NCBI RefSeq assembly: GCF_014649815.1
Contig: NZ_BMTT01000009.1
Location: 62,001 to 126,000, forward strand
Reading direction: 5' to 3'
DNA length: 64,000 nt
From: Streptomyces mutabilis
GTDB lineage: Bacteria > Actinomycetota > Actinomycetes > Streptomycetales > Streptomycetaceae
Shown here one piece after another: positions 51,795 through 59,685 of the stretch. Made by a program: the position numbers and the translations under genes. Each line of letters opens with the position of its first letter. Within the stretch, counting starts at the first letter, position 1. Under the pieces are notes generated by a model. The model was not told the origin of the DNA and did not search any database. It saw only the letters and a list, made by a program, of their open reading frames with translations.

Positions 51795-51973
51795 CGACGG
51801 CCGTGCTCACCGTGGACCAGGTCGCCGAACGACTCGGCATCAGCCGCTGGAAGGTCCACGACCTGATCCGCTCGCGCGAACTCTCCTCTTTCAAGATCGG
51901 CCGTTGCCGCCGCATAAGCGAGGCCGCCTTGGACTCCTACGTATCCCTCCGCACCGAACAGGAAGCCGCCTGA
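51791..51973 (+). CDS. xis: Excisionase / helix-turn-helix protein
   Basis: A 60-residue MerR-like winged-helix protein: LTVDQVAERLGISRWKVHDL, IRSRELSSFKIGRCRRISEA. It would bend DNA at the att ends and steer the integrase towards excision. It overlaps repSA by 4 bp and int by one base (TGATG). The length and place between rep and int match pSAM2 xis. Confidence 0.92.
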   Translation: MTTAVLTVDQVAERLGISRWKVHDLIRSRELSSFKIGRCRRISEAALDSYVSLRTEQEAA

Positions 51974-53256
51974 TGGCCAAGCCGAAGAAGAACGCCAACA
52001 ACGAAGGCACCATCTACCAGCGCAAAGACGGACGGTGGGAGGGCAGCGCGTACATACTGACGACAGACGGCACGTACAAGCGACGCAGCGTCTACGGCAA
52101 GACCTGGGACGAAGCGCACGAGAAGCTGACCAAGCTCAAGGCCGACTCGCTCAACGGCCTGCCGGTGGCCACCAACAAGATGACGATCGCCGAGTACCTG
52201 ACGTACTGGCTGGCGAACGTGGCCAAGGGCAAGGTCCGCAGGACTACGTACGTCAACTACGAATCCCTCGTCCGTAACTACGTGACCCCGGAGTTCGGCA
52301 GGAAGAAGCTGGTCCGGCTCACCGCCCGCGACATCCGGGCCTTCCTGACCAAGACGGCGGCCACGTGCCAGTGCTGTGCACAGGGCAAGGACAAGAAGCG
52401 GCCGGAGCACAGGCGGCGCTGCTGCGCCCTCGGCAAGTGCTGCAAGAAGCTGCCGTCTGATCGGACCGTGCGTTTCCTGCTGGTGATCCTTCGTGCTGCC
52501 CTCCAGCACGCCGTACGGGAGGACGAGTTGCCCCGCAACGTCGCGCGGAACGTGGAGCTGAGCATGGGCACCAAGCGTGAGATAGAACCGCTGACAGCCA
52601 AGGAGGGGCGTCAGCTCCTGACGGCGGCCCGGGACCACCGGTTGTGGGCTGCGTACGAGCTGGCAGTCCGCATCGGCCTGCGGCGCGGTGAGCTGCTCGG
52701 GCTGCGCTGGTCGGACGTGGATCTCCACGAAGGCATCCTGACCGTGCGGCAGGCCCTACAGCGGGTCGGCGGCGAACTGCTCATCGTCGCGCCGAAGACT
52801 CAGCGCTCGGCTCGCCGCGTCGCGCTGCCGGCCGAGTGCGTGACCGCGCTCCGTGCCCAGCGCGCGCAGCAGATCGCTGACAAGAAGGCCGCTGCTGCCA
52901 ACTGGAAGGGGACGGGTCAGGGTCTCGTCTTCACCACGAAGAACGGGACCCCGATCGAGCCGCGCAACCTGAACCGGTCCTTCGAGGCCCTGTGCGCCCG
53001 TGCAGCCGTCCGTAAGGTCCGGTTTCACGACCTGCGTCACACGTGCGCGTCCCTCCTCCACGAACAGGGCGCCGACGCCCGCATGATCATGGAGGTCCTG
53101 GGCCACAGCTCGATCCGCGTGACGATGGACATCTACACCTTCGTCCGGCTCGACTCCCAGCGCTCCGCCTTCGACCGCGTCGGGGATGCGCTGAGGGGCG
53201 ACGGCAACGGGCCTGATGATGACGACGGCGCGAATGGAGCCCTCTCAGCCGTCTAG
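51973..53256 (+). CDS. int: Tyrosine-type site-specific integrase
   Basis: A 427-residue recombinase. The N-terminal arm-binding part (RKDGRWEGSAYILTTDGTYK) precedes a core-binding domain with a Cys-rich insert (about 131-160: TCQCCAQGKDK ... RRCCALGKCCKK). The catalytic domain has R237 (GLRRGELLGLRW), HDLRH starting at His352 and the nucleophile Tyr388 (MDIYTFVRL). Its attB is the neighbouring tRNA-Arg(ACG). The stop lies about 600 bp from attR; a small membrane gene converges from the other side. Confidence 0.96.
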   Translation: MAKPKKNANNEGTIYQRKDGRWEGSAYILTTDGTYKRRSVYGKTWDEAHEKLTKLKADSLNGLPVATNKMTIAEYLTYWLANVAKGKVRRTTYVNYESLVRNYVTPEFGRKKLVRLTARDIRAFLTKTAATCQCCAQGKDKKRPEHRRRCCALGKCCKKLPSDRTVRFLLVILRAALQHAVREDELPRNVARNVELSMGTKREIEPLTAKEGRQLLTAARDHRLWAAYELAVRIGLRRGELLGLRWSDVDLHEGILTVRQALQRVGGELLIVAPKTQRSARRVALPAECVTALRAQRAQQIADKKAAAANWKGTGQGLVFTTKNGTPIEPRNLNRSFEALCARAAVRKVRFHDLRHTCASLLHEQGADARMIMEVLGHSSIRVTMDIYTFVRLDSQRSAFDRVGDALRGDGNGPDDDDGANGALSAV

Positions 53257-53681
53257 CCGTGCCCCTTGCAGCCCACCGCTGACGGTACGTCGCGGCATCG
53301 CTGCTCTTGGTGGGACTGAACCTCAACGCCACCGAAGACAACGATGCAGATCAAGGCGGCCATGACGGCTTGGGAGACAACCGTGACGATGGCTCCGGCC
53401 CATGCCGCTATCGCGGCCGCCGCAACGGCGAGGAGCCCGACTCCGCCAGCAGCAGCCAGGTAGTTCCACAACGGGTCGGTCGTGACGCTCTTCGCTGGGT
53501 CGAGGTTGAACCCGGATAAGAACCAGAGTCCGAAGATCACCACAAGGGTGATCAGCTCCAGGAGCACGAGACCACACCCGGCCCCGATATCGGCACCGCG
53601 GTCCGCACGGCGCCGCGGTCCGGGGCCAGTGGTGGCATCGAAGGCCGGCGGGGCAGCGGGCAGGTTCATACTCGCCACCAT
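53253..53681 (-). CDS. Small membrane protein between int and attR
   Basis: A 142-residue protein with an Arg/Ala N-terminus (DATTGPGPRRRADRGADIGA) and three hydrophobic segments (CGLVLLELITLVVIFGLWFL, LAAAGGVGLLAVAAAAIAAW, VVSQAVMAALICIVVFGG). It resembles the DUF6234 group. The alternative start is 12 bp downstream. Its end overlaps int by 4 bp in convergent orientation. It is accessory cargo at the right end of the AICE. Confidence 0.7.
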   Translation of the reverse strand: MVASMNLPAAPPAFDATTGPGPRRRADRGADIGAGCGLVLLELITLVVIFGLWFLSGFNLDPAKSVTTDPLWNYLAAAGGVGLLAVAAAAIAAWAGAIVTVVSQAVMAALICIVVFGGVEVQSHQEQRCRDVPSAVGCKGHG

Positions 53682-53789
53682 GCTCGCCTCTGCGAGGCTG
53701 GCGCATGAGTACGGCTACTCAGCTCCGCATCGGGTGGATCTCACGACTCACCCGAGCCCAACCGGTTCCCCACCCGCTCCGTGAGGCGG

Positions 53790-53811
53790 TTGCCGTCAAA
53801 CACTGCCGTCA
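53790..53811. repeat. TGCCGTCA direct repeats near attR (possible arm sites)
   Basis: TTGCCGTCA at 53,790 and CTGCCGTCA at 53,803, the same orientation and sequence as the repeats near attL. Confidence 0.55.
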
Positions 53812-53820
53812 AGGCAAAAG

Positions 53821-53856
53821 CCAGAGGCCCTGTGGATCACTCCACAGGGCCTCTGG
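53821..53856 (-). terminator. Element-borne terminator for tRNA-Arg(ACG)
   Basis: A perfect 16-bp stem: CCAGAGGCCCTGTGGA and its complement around TCAC. It sits immediately downstream of the tRNA (which reads leftward) and replaces the ancestral hairpin left behind at 39,041. Confidence 0.88.
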
Positions 53857-53861
53857 TCTGC

Positions 53862-53905
53862 TGTGCACTCGGCAGGATTCGAACCTGCAACCTTCTGATC
53901 CGTAG
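53862..53905. repeat. attR core
   Basis: 44 bp identical to 39,077-39,120, running from two bases beyond the tRNA 3' end to nucleotide 32, the first base of the anticodon loop. Confidence 0.95.
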
Positions 53906-53936
53906 TCAGATGCTCTATCCGTTAAGCTACGAGTGC
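53864..53936 (-). tRNA. tRNA-Arg (ACG)
   Basis: 73 nt on the minus strand. Acceptor GCACTCG pairs with CGAGTGC; the anticodon loop is CTACGGA with anticodon ACG; the T arm is GGTTCGAATCC. CCA is not encoded. The 3' 42 nt are contributed by the integrated element. It reads CGU/CGC/CGA after TadA converts A34 to inosine. Confidence 0.97.
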
Positions 53937-54060
53937 TTGTCTGTTCAGTTTTACCGCCGCTCCCGTTCCTTCCGGCCCGCTCGCGGCGACAGGAAGAACA
54001 TTACATGACTGCCGCCGTCATGTGAAATCCATTGGCCACACCCCTTGTGACCTGCGAAAA

Positions 54061-54097
54061 CACCGAAGCCCCGGCCTAGCGGGCCGGGGCTTCGGTG
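54061..54097 (-). terminator. Terminator of tRNA-Ser(GCT)
   Basis: CACCGAAGCCCCGGCC pairs with GGCCGGGGCTTCGGTG, separated by 5 nt, just downstream of the leftward tRNA-Ser gene. Confidence 0.88.
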
Positions 54098-54104
54098 ATC
54101 GGTG

Positions 54105-54195
54105 CGGAGGCGGAGGGATTTGAACCCTCGATGGGGGGTAAACCCCAAACCGCATTAGCAGTGCGGCGCCATAGACCGGACTAGGCGACGCCTCC
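54105..54195 (-). tRNA. tRNA-Ser (GCT)
   Basis: 91 nt on the minus strand, class II. Acceptor GGAGGCG/CGCCTCC, anticodon stem CCGCA/TGCGG with loop CTGCTAA (anticodon GCT), a long variable arm (GGGGTTTACCCCCC) and T arm GGGTTCAAATCCC. Discriminator G, no encoded CCA. Confidence 0.97.
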
Positions 54196-54373
54196 AGACA
54201 ACATCACCGTCTCGCGTGCGAGCGCGAGCGGTGCGTGCCGATGATGACACAGTTGAGCGCGCTGTCACCAATCGACCCCTACGGTACTAGGCGAGCGGGC
54301 CACAGGGCAAAGGCTTACGGCGTGGTCCGCGCCGGGCGCGCAACGTCCGGCGGACCGGCGCGTTAGTCAGGTC

Positions 54374-54859
54374 ATGCTGCAGGTCACCCCCCTCCCCGCC
54401 GCGCGCCTCCTCGGCGCCGCCGCCCTGTCCGTCGCGAGCCTCGCCCTGTCCGCCGCGCACCCGGCCGCGGCCGCCGGCCCGCACCTCCCCACCGCGGCCG
54501 CCGCCCCGGGCGGACCGGCCGCGGACCACCTGACCATCACCGTCCGGGACGCCGGCCCGGGCGCCGACGGGACGTACGAGCTGTCCTGCGGCCCCGTCGG
54601 CGGCACCCACCCCGACCCGGCCGGCGCCTGCGCCGTCGTCGAGCGCGACACGCGCTGGGGGCAGGACGCCTTCGCGCCGGTCCCCGAGGGCAGCGTCTGC
54701 ACCATGCAGTACGGCGGCCCGGCCACCGCCCACGTCACGGGCACCTGGGCCGGCCGCCCGGTCGACGTGACGTACGACCGCCGCGACGGCTGCGAGATCT
54801 CCCGCTGGGACCGCATGGTGCCGCTGCTGCCCGAGGTGGGGGCGCCGGGACGGTCGTAG
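54374..54859 (+). CDS. Subtilisin-inhibitor-like (SSI family) secreted protease inhibitor
   Basis: A 161-residue protein with a signal peptide (LLGAAALSVASLALSAAHPA, cleavage near AAAAGP), an Ala/Pro stretch and the SSI domain: LTITVRDAGPGADGTYELSC, GPVGGTHPDPAGACAVVE, reactive loop SVCTMQYGGPA, and GTWAGRPVDVTYDRRDGCEI with RWDRMVPLLP. The four Cys of SSI are present. The reactive loop differs from the classic CPMVYDP: Met is kept at P1, but P2 is Thr and P1' is Gln. Such inhibitors control secreted subtilisin- or trypsin-like proteases during development. Confidence 0.93.
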   Translation: MLQVTPLPAARLLGAAALSVASLALSAAHPAAAAGPHLPTAAAAPGGPAADHLTITVRDAGPGADGTYELSCGPVGGTHPDPAGACAVVERDTRWGQDAFAPVPEGSVCTMQYGGPATAHVTGTWAGRPVDVTYDRRDGCEISRWDRMVPLLPEVGAPGRS

Positions 54860-55060
54860 ACGGCACCCGGGACCGGCCGGGAGGGCGGCGCACGGGGACC
54901 TCGGTCACACGTTCTACGTCAGTCCCGCGTGCGACCTCCGTCCCGTCCCGCGCCGCCCGCCGGGCCCCAACCCTTAGACTCGCTCGCGTGACACGCTGCG
55001 GGCCGATTGGCAAGATGGCCCGGGCGGTCGGCAAGTGCGGTAACAGGAGGGAAGCGTCTC

Positions 55061-58000
55061 GTGAGCAGCAGGCCATCCCGAGGCGCTGCTCGCCTCGCAG
55101 CCATACTGGACGCGCTGCCCGACGCGTTGGTCCTGGTCAACGCCAACGGCACCGTCGTCAACGCCAACACCATCGCCCTGGAGGCGTTCGAGGCCCCGGG
55201 CACGGCGCTGGTCGGGCGCGGGCTGCTCGATCTGCTGCCCGAGTTCGACTCGCGGCTCATCCCCGGGTCGATGCGGCGCCCGGACCACATCGACCCGCGG
55301 GCGCGAACCAAGCCCACGCGCATGGTCGCCCGGCGCACCGACGGCTCCGAATTCCCGGTCGAGGTCACCAGCGCCAACCTGGAGACCGGCCAGCAGGCCT
55401 ACGACAACTACGGCTACACCGCCGACGAACTGCTGATGCTCGTCGTCCGCGACCTCTCCGGCACCGTCGACACCGAGGCCGAACTGGCCCGTTCGCAGCG
55501 GCAGACCGAGATGATCCTGCGGGCCGCCGCGGAGGGTGTCGTCGGCACCGACACCGAGGGGCGGATCGTCCTCGTCAACCCGGCCGCCGCCCAGATACTG
55601 GGTTACCGCGCCAGCGACCTCGGCGGGCGCGAGCTGCACACCCTCGTCCTGCACTCGCGGGCCGACGGCTCCCCCTTCCCGTACGACGAGTCCCCGCTCG
55701 CCGACACCCTGCGCTCCGGACGCAAGCACCGGGTGCGCGGGCAGGTGCTGTTCTCCAAGAGCGGCGACCAGGTGCCGGTCGACCTGACGACCGCGCCCGT
55801 GCGCGACGGCGACCAGCTGGTCGGCGCCGTGATGACCTTCACCGACCGGCGCCCGTACGACGCGCTGGTCAAGGAGCACGAAGAGGCGGAGCGGCGGCAC
55901 GCCGAGGAGCTGGAGCGGCTCGCCGAGGAGCACGCCGCCGAGCTGACCGCCCTGCGCCAGGAGCACGCGGGTGAGCTGGAGGAGCTGCGGGAGAAGCACG
56001 CGGAGGAGACCGCCGCGGACGCGGACCGCTACGCCGCGCTCGGTGAGCGGGAGAAGGACCGCTTCGAGGCGCTCGCCGCCCGGCACGAACAGCTCCTCAC
56101 CCTTCTCGGCGGCTCCCTGCGCGGCCCCCTGGACGAACTGCGCCAGGAGCTGGCCGCCCTGGCCGCGGACGACGCCGGGCAGTTGTGGCCCGAGGCCAAC
56201 CAGGTGCTGCACCACCTGTCGGCCGGTTACTCGCGCATCACCACCCTCATCGACAACGTCCTCGGCTACCAGCGCCTCGACGTCGGCAACGAGGACGTCA
56301 CCCGTACGAAGGTGATGCTGGACGCCGTCGTCGCGTCCGGTGTCGACGGGGCCGTGGAGCTGATCGGGCCGGGGCGGGTGCAGTTCGCGGTGCACGCGCC
56401 GCCCATCGAGGCCGAGGTCGACCACCGGCTGCTCGCGATCGCCCTCGCGCATCTCGTCGCGGACGTGGCGGGCGTCGACGCCACCGGCAACTCGCCCGTG
56501 TCGGCGACCGGCGGCTACCTGGACAACACCGTCGTGGTCGCGGCGGCACAGCGCGGCGAGGTCGTGCGCATCGAGGTGCGCGGGCCGTACGCCGGGGGAG
56601 ACCCGGTGCACGAGCCGATCGTGCGCGGGATCGTGCGGGCGCACGGTGGCGTGCTCCAGACGCACGAGGTGCCGGGGATGAGCGGCAGCGCGTACGTGCT
56701 GGAGGTGCCGATCGGGGGCGGGGCGGGGGCCGTCACGGGCCGGGCTCCGGCACCGGAGTCGGCCCAGGCGTTGGTTCCGGCGTCGGCGCAGGGTGCCGGG
56801 AACGCGGGTGCCGCGGACGCGGGTGCCGCGGACGCGGGTGCCACGGACGCGGCCGGCGCACCGGCCGGTGCGGAAACGGCCGTCGGTGGCGGGCGGCGAC
56901 GCGCCCGGCGGGCGTCCGTCGACGCGTTCCTGGAGAGCGAGGTCGCGGGCGCGGCGGGCGAGGACGCCGGCGGGGCCGGTGCCGAGGGCCCCTCGGCCGC
57001 ACCGACGGGACGGCGCAGGCGGCGTGCGGCACCGGCCCCGGAACTGGGGGCGGCTCCCCGGTCGCCCGAGGGGCCGGCCGCACCGGAGCGGACCGTTCAG
57101 GAGCAGGGCGTCCAGGCGTCCGCACCGCTTCCGGTTCCCGCGCAGGCCGCTCCGGGCGAGGGGTCCGGCGGCACCGGCCGTCGGCGCGGTCGCCCGGCGG
57201 AGGACGTGGGTGCCGGCGTCGAAGTCGCGCACCAGGCGGTGCCGCCCGCCGGCGTGTCCGAGGGCGCCGTCGTCATGGCCGGCGAACACGGCGGCGGTGC
57301 CGCGGCCTCCAACACCGGTCTGGGCGGGACCGTACCGCCGCAGGGCGTTCCCGCGCCGACCGGCCGGCGTGCCCGGCGGGACGGTGCCGCACAGCAGGCG
57401 CTGCCCCCGGCCCTGCCCGCCCAGGCCGACGAGGCGGACCCGGTCGGCGAGGACCGGCCGACGGGACGCAGGCGCCGCGCCCTCGCCTCCGCGAACGAGC
57501 GCGCCGCCGCGCAGGAGGCTGCACCGCGTCAGGTGTTCGCCCTGCCGCCCGCCGACGCGGACCGGCCGTCCGACGCCGCGGCGCAGCCGGAGGGGGCGGC
57601 GGAGCCGGCGGAGTCCGCCGGTGGGACCACGGCCGCGGCCGTGACGTCCCCGGCGCCCCAGGGACAGGGACAAGGCCCGGGACACGGAGGGGGGCCCGGA
57701 CATCTGCCCGGACCGGCCGCTCCCGGCGACGCCCTCGTCGACGACGGCCGGCACGACGCCGTACCGCACGCCCAGACCGCCGACCACACCCCGCCGCAGC
57801 CGCACCCCGCCGAAGCGCCCACGGGACGACGGCGCCGTGCCGGGAGCACCCAGCAGGCCGAAGCAGCCTCCCCGGCGCCGGCGCAGGGTGGTCCGGCCCC
57901 GTCGGCACCCGTGCCCGGAGCGCCCGTTCCTCCGCAGAGCACCGCCGGTCGGCAGGTGTCCGCCGCGAACTCACCGGGGGCGGCACCGGCCGCCGCCCAC

Positions 58001-59644
58001 CCCGGGGTGCCGCACCCCGCCGCCGCGACCGCCGACGGCGCCCGGGCCGCAACCGGTCAGCCCGTCCCCGGTCAGCCCGCGCAGCAGCCCTGGCCCGCTG
58101 CCGCCACGGACGTGCCGGGCGCCGGTACGAACGCGACCGCGGCGACCCCGGACACCCCCGCACCGCCCACCGCCGCGCCGGGCTCGGAAACCCCCGCACC
58201 GCCCGACGGCGTCACCGGCCCCGCGCCGACGCCCGCGCCGGGGCCCCCCGCCCCGCCCCCGGCCCGGACACCCCCGCAGGGCATCCCCGCGACCACGCCC
58301 AGCCAGGGCACGCCGCTGCCGCCCGAGAACGCTCCCGCCCCGCGTGCGGCGCAACCGCTGCCCGCCGAGGCGTCCGCCCCCGCCGACCCGAACTCGACCC
58401 AGGGGCGGGCGATCAGCGTGCGGACGCTGGGCCAGGGCGTGCCGTTCAACCGGCAGGCGGCCCAGGTGCAGCAGCCCACGGCCACCCCCCTCCCGCAGCA
58501 GCCGGGCGGTTCGGGCCGGCGCCGCAAACTGGGTACGCCGCCCGACCCGGCCACCGCGCGCGCGGACCAGTCGGCCCGCCCGCACCCGCCGGCCGATCAG
58601 CCTGCCGCCGCGCAGCCGCCGAACCGACCGCAGCCCCAGCCCCAGCCCCAGCCCCAGCCCCAACCGCAGGCTCAGAACCACACCCGGGGCGCGGGTCAGA
58701 CCCAGGGCACGGGCCAGCCCCAGTCCCAGGGGCAGCAACCGTCCCTGACCGGTGGTCAGCCGCGGCGGATGCCGGGGACGGAGGGCGCCGGGCGGTCGTA
58801 CGCCATAGGCGCCCCGGACCGTAACGCCGCCGAGGGACCCGAACCGCTGGACGGTCCCGGCGGCGCCGTGGAGGTCGCCGACCCGCCGCGTCCGCAGCCG
58901 ATGGACGACGAGCTGCCGCCGGAGCCGTTGGACAACCCGCGCCGGCTGCTGGTGTGGCCCGCACCGGACGTGTCCACGCAGCAGGCGCTCAGCGACCGGG
59001 GTTACCGGCCGGTGATCGTGAACTCGCGCGAGGAGGTCGACGCCCAGATCGCGGCGTTCCCCGCCGCGCTGTTCGTGGACCCGCTGACCGGTCCCATCAC
59101 CCGCACGGCGCTCCAGTCGCTGCGCCAGGCGGCGGTGGCGGCCGAGGTGCCGGTGCTGGTCACGGCCGGGCTCGGACAGGCCTCGCGCGACGCCGCCTAC
59201 GGCGCCGATCCAGCCGTACTGCTGAAGGCGCTCGCGCCGCGCGACAGCGAGCAGCACCCGCCGCGCGTCCTGCTGATCGAGGAGCACGCGGAGATCGCGC
59301 TGGCGCTGACCTCGACGCTGGAGCGGCGCGGGATGCAGGTGGCGCGGGCGGCGAGCGACGCCGACGCGGTGACACTGGCCGCGCAGTTCCGGCCCAACCT
59401 GGTCGTGATGGACCTGATGCAGATCGAGCGGCGCCGGGAGGGGCACGCCGGGATCATCGACTGGCTGCGCGCGAACGGGCAGCTCAACCGCACGCCGCTC
59501 GTCGTCTACACCGCCGCCGTCGACCAGGCCGACCTGCCGCGGCTGGCCTCGGGCGAGACGGTGCTGTTCCTGGCCGAGCGCTCCACCAGCGGCGAGGTGC
59601 AGGTTCGGATCGTCGAGCTGCTCTCGCGCATCGGGACCAACTGA
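55061..59644 (+). CDS. Large PAS hybrid sensor protein with degenerate kinase core, disordered insert and tandem receivers
   Basis: A 1,527-residue soluble protein (GTG, AGGAGGGA upstream). Two PAS domains (about 8-130 and 140-265; LDALPDALVLVNANGTVVNA, GRIVLVNPAAAQILGYRASD), a coiled coil (about 268-340), then a kinase-like core (345-545) in which the H-box position reads LLGGSLRGPLDELRQEL with no His, and the N and G boxes are poor. A Pro/Ala/Gln-rich region of about 740 residues has seven Arg clusters (such as PTGRRRRRAA) and a PQ repeat near 1190. It ends with two receiver-like domains (from about 1292 and 1402; the second has VVMDLMQIE). A soluble scaffold is more likely than an active kinase. 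Confidence 0.9.
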   Translation: MSSRPSRGAARLAAILDALPDALVLVNANGTVVNANTIALEAFEAPGTALVGRGLLDLLPEFDSRLIPGSMRRPDHIDPRARTKPTRMVARRTDGSEFPVEVTSANLETGQQAYDNYGYTADELLMLVVRDLSGTVDTEAELARSQRQTEMILRAAAEGVVGTDTEGRIVLVNPAAAQILGYRASDLGGRELHTLVLHSRADGSPFPYDESPLADTLRSGRKHRVRGQVLFSKSGDQVPVDLTTAPVRDGDQLVGAVMTFTDRRPYDALVKEHEEAERRHAEELERLAEEHAAELTALRQEHAGELEELREKHAEETAADADRYAALGEREKDRFEALAARHEQLLTLLGGSLRGPLDELRQELAALAADDAGQLWPEANQVLHHLSAGYSRITTLIDNVLGYQRLDVGNEDVTRTKVMLDAVVASGVDGAVELIGPGRVQFAVHAPPIEAEVDHRLLAIALAHLVADVAGVDATGNSPVSATGGYLDNTVVVAAAQRGEVVRIEVRGPYAGGDPVHEPIVRGIVRAHGGVLQTHEVPGMSGSAYVLEVPIGGGAGAVTGRAPAPESAQALVPASAQGAGNAGAADAGAADAGATDAAGAPAGAETAVGGGRRRARRASVDAFLESEVAGAAGEDAGGAGAEGPSAAPTGRRRRRAAPAPELGAAPRSPEGPAAPERTVQEQGVQASAPLPVPAQAAPGEGSGGTGRRRGRPAEDVGAGVEVAHQAVPPAGVSEGAVVMAGEHGGGAAASNTGLGGTVPPQGVPAPTGRRARRDGAAQQALPPALPAQADEADPVGEDRPTGRRRRALASANERAAAQEAAPRQVFALPPADADRPSDAAAQPEGAAEPAESAGGTTAAAVTSPAPQGQGQGPGHGGGPGHLPGPAAPGDALVDDGRHDAVPHAQTADHTPPQPHPAEAPTGRRRRAGSTQQAEAASPAPAQGGPAPSAPVPGAPVPPQSTAGRQVSAANSPGAAPAAAHPGVPHPAAATADGARAATGQPVPGQPAQQPWPAAATDVPGAGTNATAATPDTPAPPTAAPGSETPAPPDGVTGPAPTPAPGPPAPPPARTPPQGIPATTPSQGTPLPPENAPAPRAAQPLPAEASAPADPNSTQGRAISVRTLGQGVPFNRQAAQVQQPTATPLPQQPGGSGRRRKLGTPPDPATARADQSARPHPPADQPAAAQPPNRPQPQPQPQPQPQPQAQNHTRGAGQTQGTGQPQSQGQQPSLTGGQPRRMPGTEGAGRSYAIGAPDRNAAEGPEPLDGPGGAVEVADPPRPQPMDDELPPEPLDNPRRLLVWPAPDVSTQQALSDRGYRPVIVNSREEVDAQIAAFPAALFVDPLTGPITRTALQSLRQAAVAAEVPVLVTAGLGQASRDAAYGADPAVLLKALAPRDSEQHPPRVLLIEEHAEIALALTSTLERRGMQVARAASDADAVTLAAQFRPNLVVMDLMQIERRREGHAGIIDWLRANGQLNRTPLVVYTAAVDQADLPRLASGETVLFLAERSTSGEVQVRIVELLSRIGTN

Positions 59645-59685
59645 GGCGCGGTACCGGGCGGTCCGAGGGCCGCGCGGGTGCCGCC

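Larger units (their letters stand above)
39077..53905. mobile_element. pSAM2-type actinomycete integrative and conjugative element (AICE) in tRNA-Arg(ACG)
   Basis: Two identical 44-bp copies (39,077-39,120 and 53,862-53,905) bound the element. The right copy completes tRNA-Arg(ACG); the left copy is a tRNA 3'-half fragment. From right to left it carries int, xis, repSA, a DUF2637 gene, an FtsK/SpoIIIE-type translocase and a GntR repressor, the defining AICE set, then cargo genes. Excision would remove 14,785 bp. All core modules look intact, so it may be mobile. The left third has a lower GC content and more AT-rich stretches than the chromosome, a sign of different origin. Confidence 0.95.
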
